Source: Fulvia fulva (taxonomy: Eukaryota > Ascomycota > Dothideomycetes > Mycosphaerellales > Mycosphaerellaceae). Taken from it: a stretch of 64,000 nt of DNA. How positions within the stretch are numbered: position 1 is the first letter of the stretch; every line of letters begins with the position of its first letter. Below the pieces are notes generated by a model that did not search any database, was not told the origin of the DNA, and saw only the letters and a program-made list of their open reading frames with translations. The DNA is taken from the NCBI RefSeq assembly GCF_020509005.1, contig NC_063024.1, positions 1,116,001 through 1,180,000 of the forward strand, given 5' to 3'. Below are positions 62,584 through 64,000 of this stretch, piece after piece. The translations under genes and the position numbers were made by a program.

Positions 62584-63039
62584 TCAAAGCTGCAGGCGTG
62601 TCCGCACTTGCTCTCATGGAAGGAATAGAGATAGACCAATGTCATTGTATTGAGCCATACCAATAAACTCAAGTAAAGTAACAACAGTGAGTGCTGTCTC
62701 TGACCACTACCGTAATGCAGCTGGGTGCGTACGGAACACTGTCTCGGCATGCCGGCAAAGATAGGGATGGGTGTCAACTGGGGCAGAGGGAAGCCTTGCA
62801 CATCCTTCCCGGTAGCACACGATCCTATACATCGAACAAGATCACGCTTGGAAGAGCTATGTCAAAAGAAGCCCGTGATTTGGGGTGGAAAAGTCTATCC
62901 TGAGCTTTGTTGATGTCGGCTTGGTCACAGAGAGGCATCCGCCGACGCTACCGCTATCCCATTCAGCCTGGCACAAGCCTGCCAAAGCCCAGTCGCCGGC
63001 ACTTACCTCAGTCACACTGAAGGTCACCTTGAGATCGCT
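62584..63039. other. Convergent intergenic region
   Basis: This stretch of about 455 bp lies between the hydrolase 3' end and the secreted mini-protein gene; nothing recognised. Confidence 0.5.
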
Positions 63040-63280
63040 CTACCCACGGCACTTGACCACACAGTCCCTTCCTGTAGCAGTGCAGGCGTCCTTGAAAGGA
63101 CTGAACTGGCACCATTAGTTCATTCGGCCGATCGTGACTGTACGCACATGTACTCACTCCAGAGGGGCAGCCCGCGTTACAGGTATTTGCAGTATCCACA
63201 CAGCCTTGTTCACAAGGTGTCGCTGCAAATGCAGATCCGGCCCAGAAGATGAGCATTAAGATTCCCGCTTGAAGCTGCAT
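63040..63280 (-). CDS. Secreted cysteine-rich mini-protein
   Basis: Two exons (63280-63158 and 63105-63040) with a 52-nt intron (donor GTGAGT, CTAAT branch) give only 62 residues. MQLQAGILMLIFWAGSAFA is a good signal peptide. The mature 43 residues have seven cysteines in the order C-x3-C-x6-C-x3-C-x9-C-x6-C-x3-C: two C-x3-C pairs frame each half, as in a helical hairpin. The unspliced reading would run on with a poor-looking tail, so the spliced form is preferred. The family is unknown to me. It fits a small effector-like or antimicrobial-type secreted protein, but no activity can be claimed. Strong promoter evidence is lacking. Confidence 0.7.
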
Positions 63281-64000
63281 GTTGGTTTGGTCGTTTGGTG
63301 TAATCGAGGCCTTGGAGTTGGATGGTTAAAGGGCTGAATGTGACTGAGGATACTGGTTCAACAAGACGGGAGCAGGAAGTGGGTGACTGTCAAGATAAAT
63401 ACGAGTGTTAATGCTGTGCAGTGTAGAGTGGTGCCACAGACCCGAACCCCAGCCAGGTTTTCAGAAGACTAGCACCATAGCCAAGGCTCTAGAGCCTGAT
63501 TGATTACTTAACACTCCGTGCATATACACCTGTGTTGGGACTGTGCCACATAACCTTTGTGTCAGTAGTGACTATCCAAGAGCATCCGCACTGCCGCAGT
63601 AGTGGCTTCACTCCAACGTCCACCGAGCGATGACAACCGCATGACTTAAGAGATAGTGGCCGGAGTCAGAGAGGCCCCTTTCCCTGCTGCACGGAAACGC
63701 GAGCTGTTATGTTGCATGGAACACAGCGGATGGGGCATACACGCATGTGCAGCATGATCTAGTGGCGAATGGATCTGATTAGCAGCGTTGGCACGACTAT
63801 GAGGGTATTGCCCGTTGTAATGTATCGAGTACGATCAGATGACACGAGAAGATCCACTGATGGATATCTGCGATTGCGTTGGGGTGTGAAGTACCGACTT
63901 TGCTCGACAAGACACCCCGTCGAGGGCGCTGTAACACAATCCAGAAGAATGAAACGATGAGTGCATACTCCGGCAGTGAGACAAGAGCACTATGCACGGC
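63281..64000. other. Right-edge intergenic region
   Basis: The last 720 bp of the window hold the mini-protein promoter and no other recognisable feature. Confidence 0.5.

Overview
The window is nuclear DNA from a filamentous ascomycete. Genes are compact and mostly single- or few-exon. Introns are 45-96 nt with GT..AG ends and CTAAC/CTGAC-like branch points. The gene families are typical of Pezizomycotina: BTB proteins, a CCCH/DUF7923-type protein, bZIP-DUF3425, a Dal5-type MFS transporter, an SMP-domain NVJ2/TEX2-like protein and small secreted cysteine-rich proteins. The transposons carry in-frame TAG/TAA codons that look like C-to-T changes at CpA on either strand, the signature of repeat-induced point mutation (RIP). 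Dothideomycetes is my guess for the class; the sequence does not prove it.

Layout. 1-7.3 kb is a structurally complete but dead Ty1/Copia retrotransposon on the minus strand (175-bp LTRs, AATTT target duplication, tRNA-iMet half-molecule primer site), with a decayed hAT transposase fragment nested in it. 7.5-14 kb holds a five-exon CCCH zinc-finger gene, two BTB paralogues (one frameshifted, one intact) and small, possibly mitochondrial proteins. 14.7-20.4 kb has two copies in opposite orientation of a TTAA-flanked long-TIR element on either side of a large lipid-transfer (SMP) gene. 20.7-28.4 kb has a transporter, a third, broken BTB copy, a SAM methyltransferase, a 362-bp MITE with a 9-bp target duplication, a Myb-like gene and a P450 with one in-frame TAG just before the heme loop. 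29.9-36 kb has a deaminase-like protein, an Mba1/mL45-like mitochondrial protein and eIF1. 36.7-47.3 kb has a serine hydrolase, a divergent F-box-like pair, a PA/RING-H2 membrane ubiquitin ligase and an aquaporin preceded by a heptamer minisatellite. 47.5-57.2 kb has a secreted cysteine-rich protein, an SDR reductase, a tandem pair of unknown paralogues and a bZIP-DUF3425 regulator. 58.2-62.6 kb is an alpha/beta hydrolase gene split by a 3.2-kb Mutator-like (MULE) transposon with perfect 47-bp terminal repeats. A second secreted cysteine-rich mini-protein lies at 63 kb.

The genes do not form one pathway. Housekeeping genes (eIF1, Mba1-like, NVJ2-like, aquaporin, RING ligase) alternate with accessory, fast-evolving families. 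Several accessory genes are broken by one change (P450, one BTB, one F-box, the 51-kb protein) or by an insertion (the hydrolase). The main story is therefore transposon activity and a RIP-like mutation pattern in an otherwise ordinary gene-rich region. No CRISPR array, rRNA or convincing tRNA was seen.
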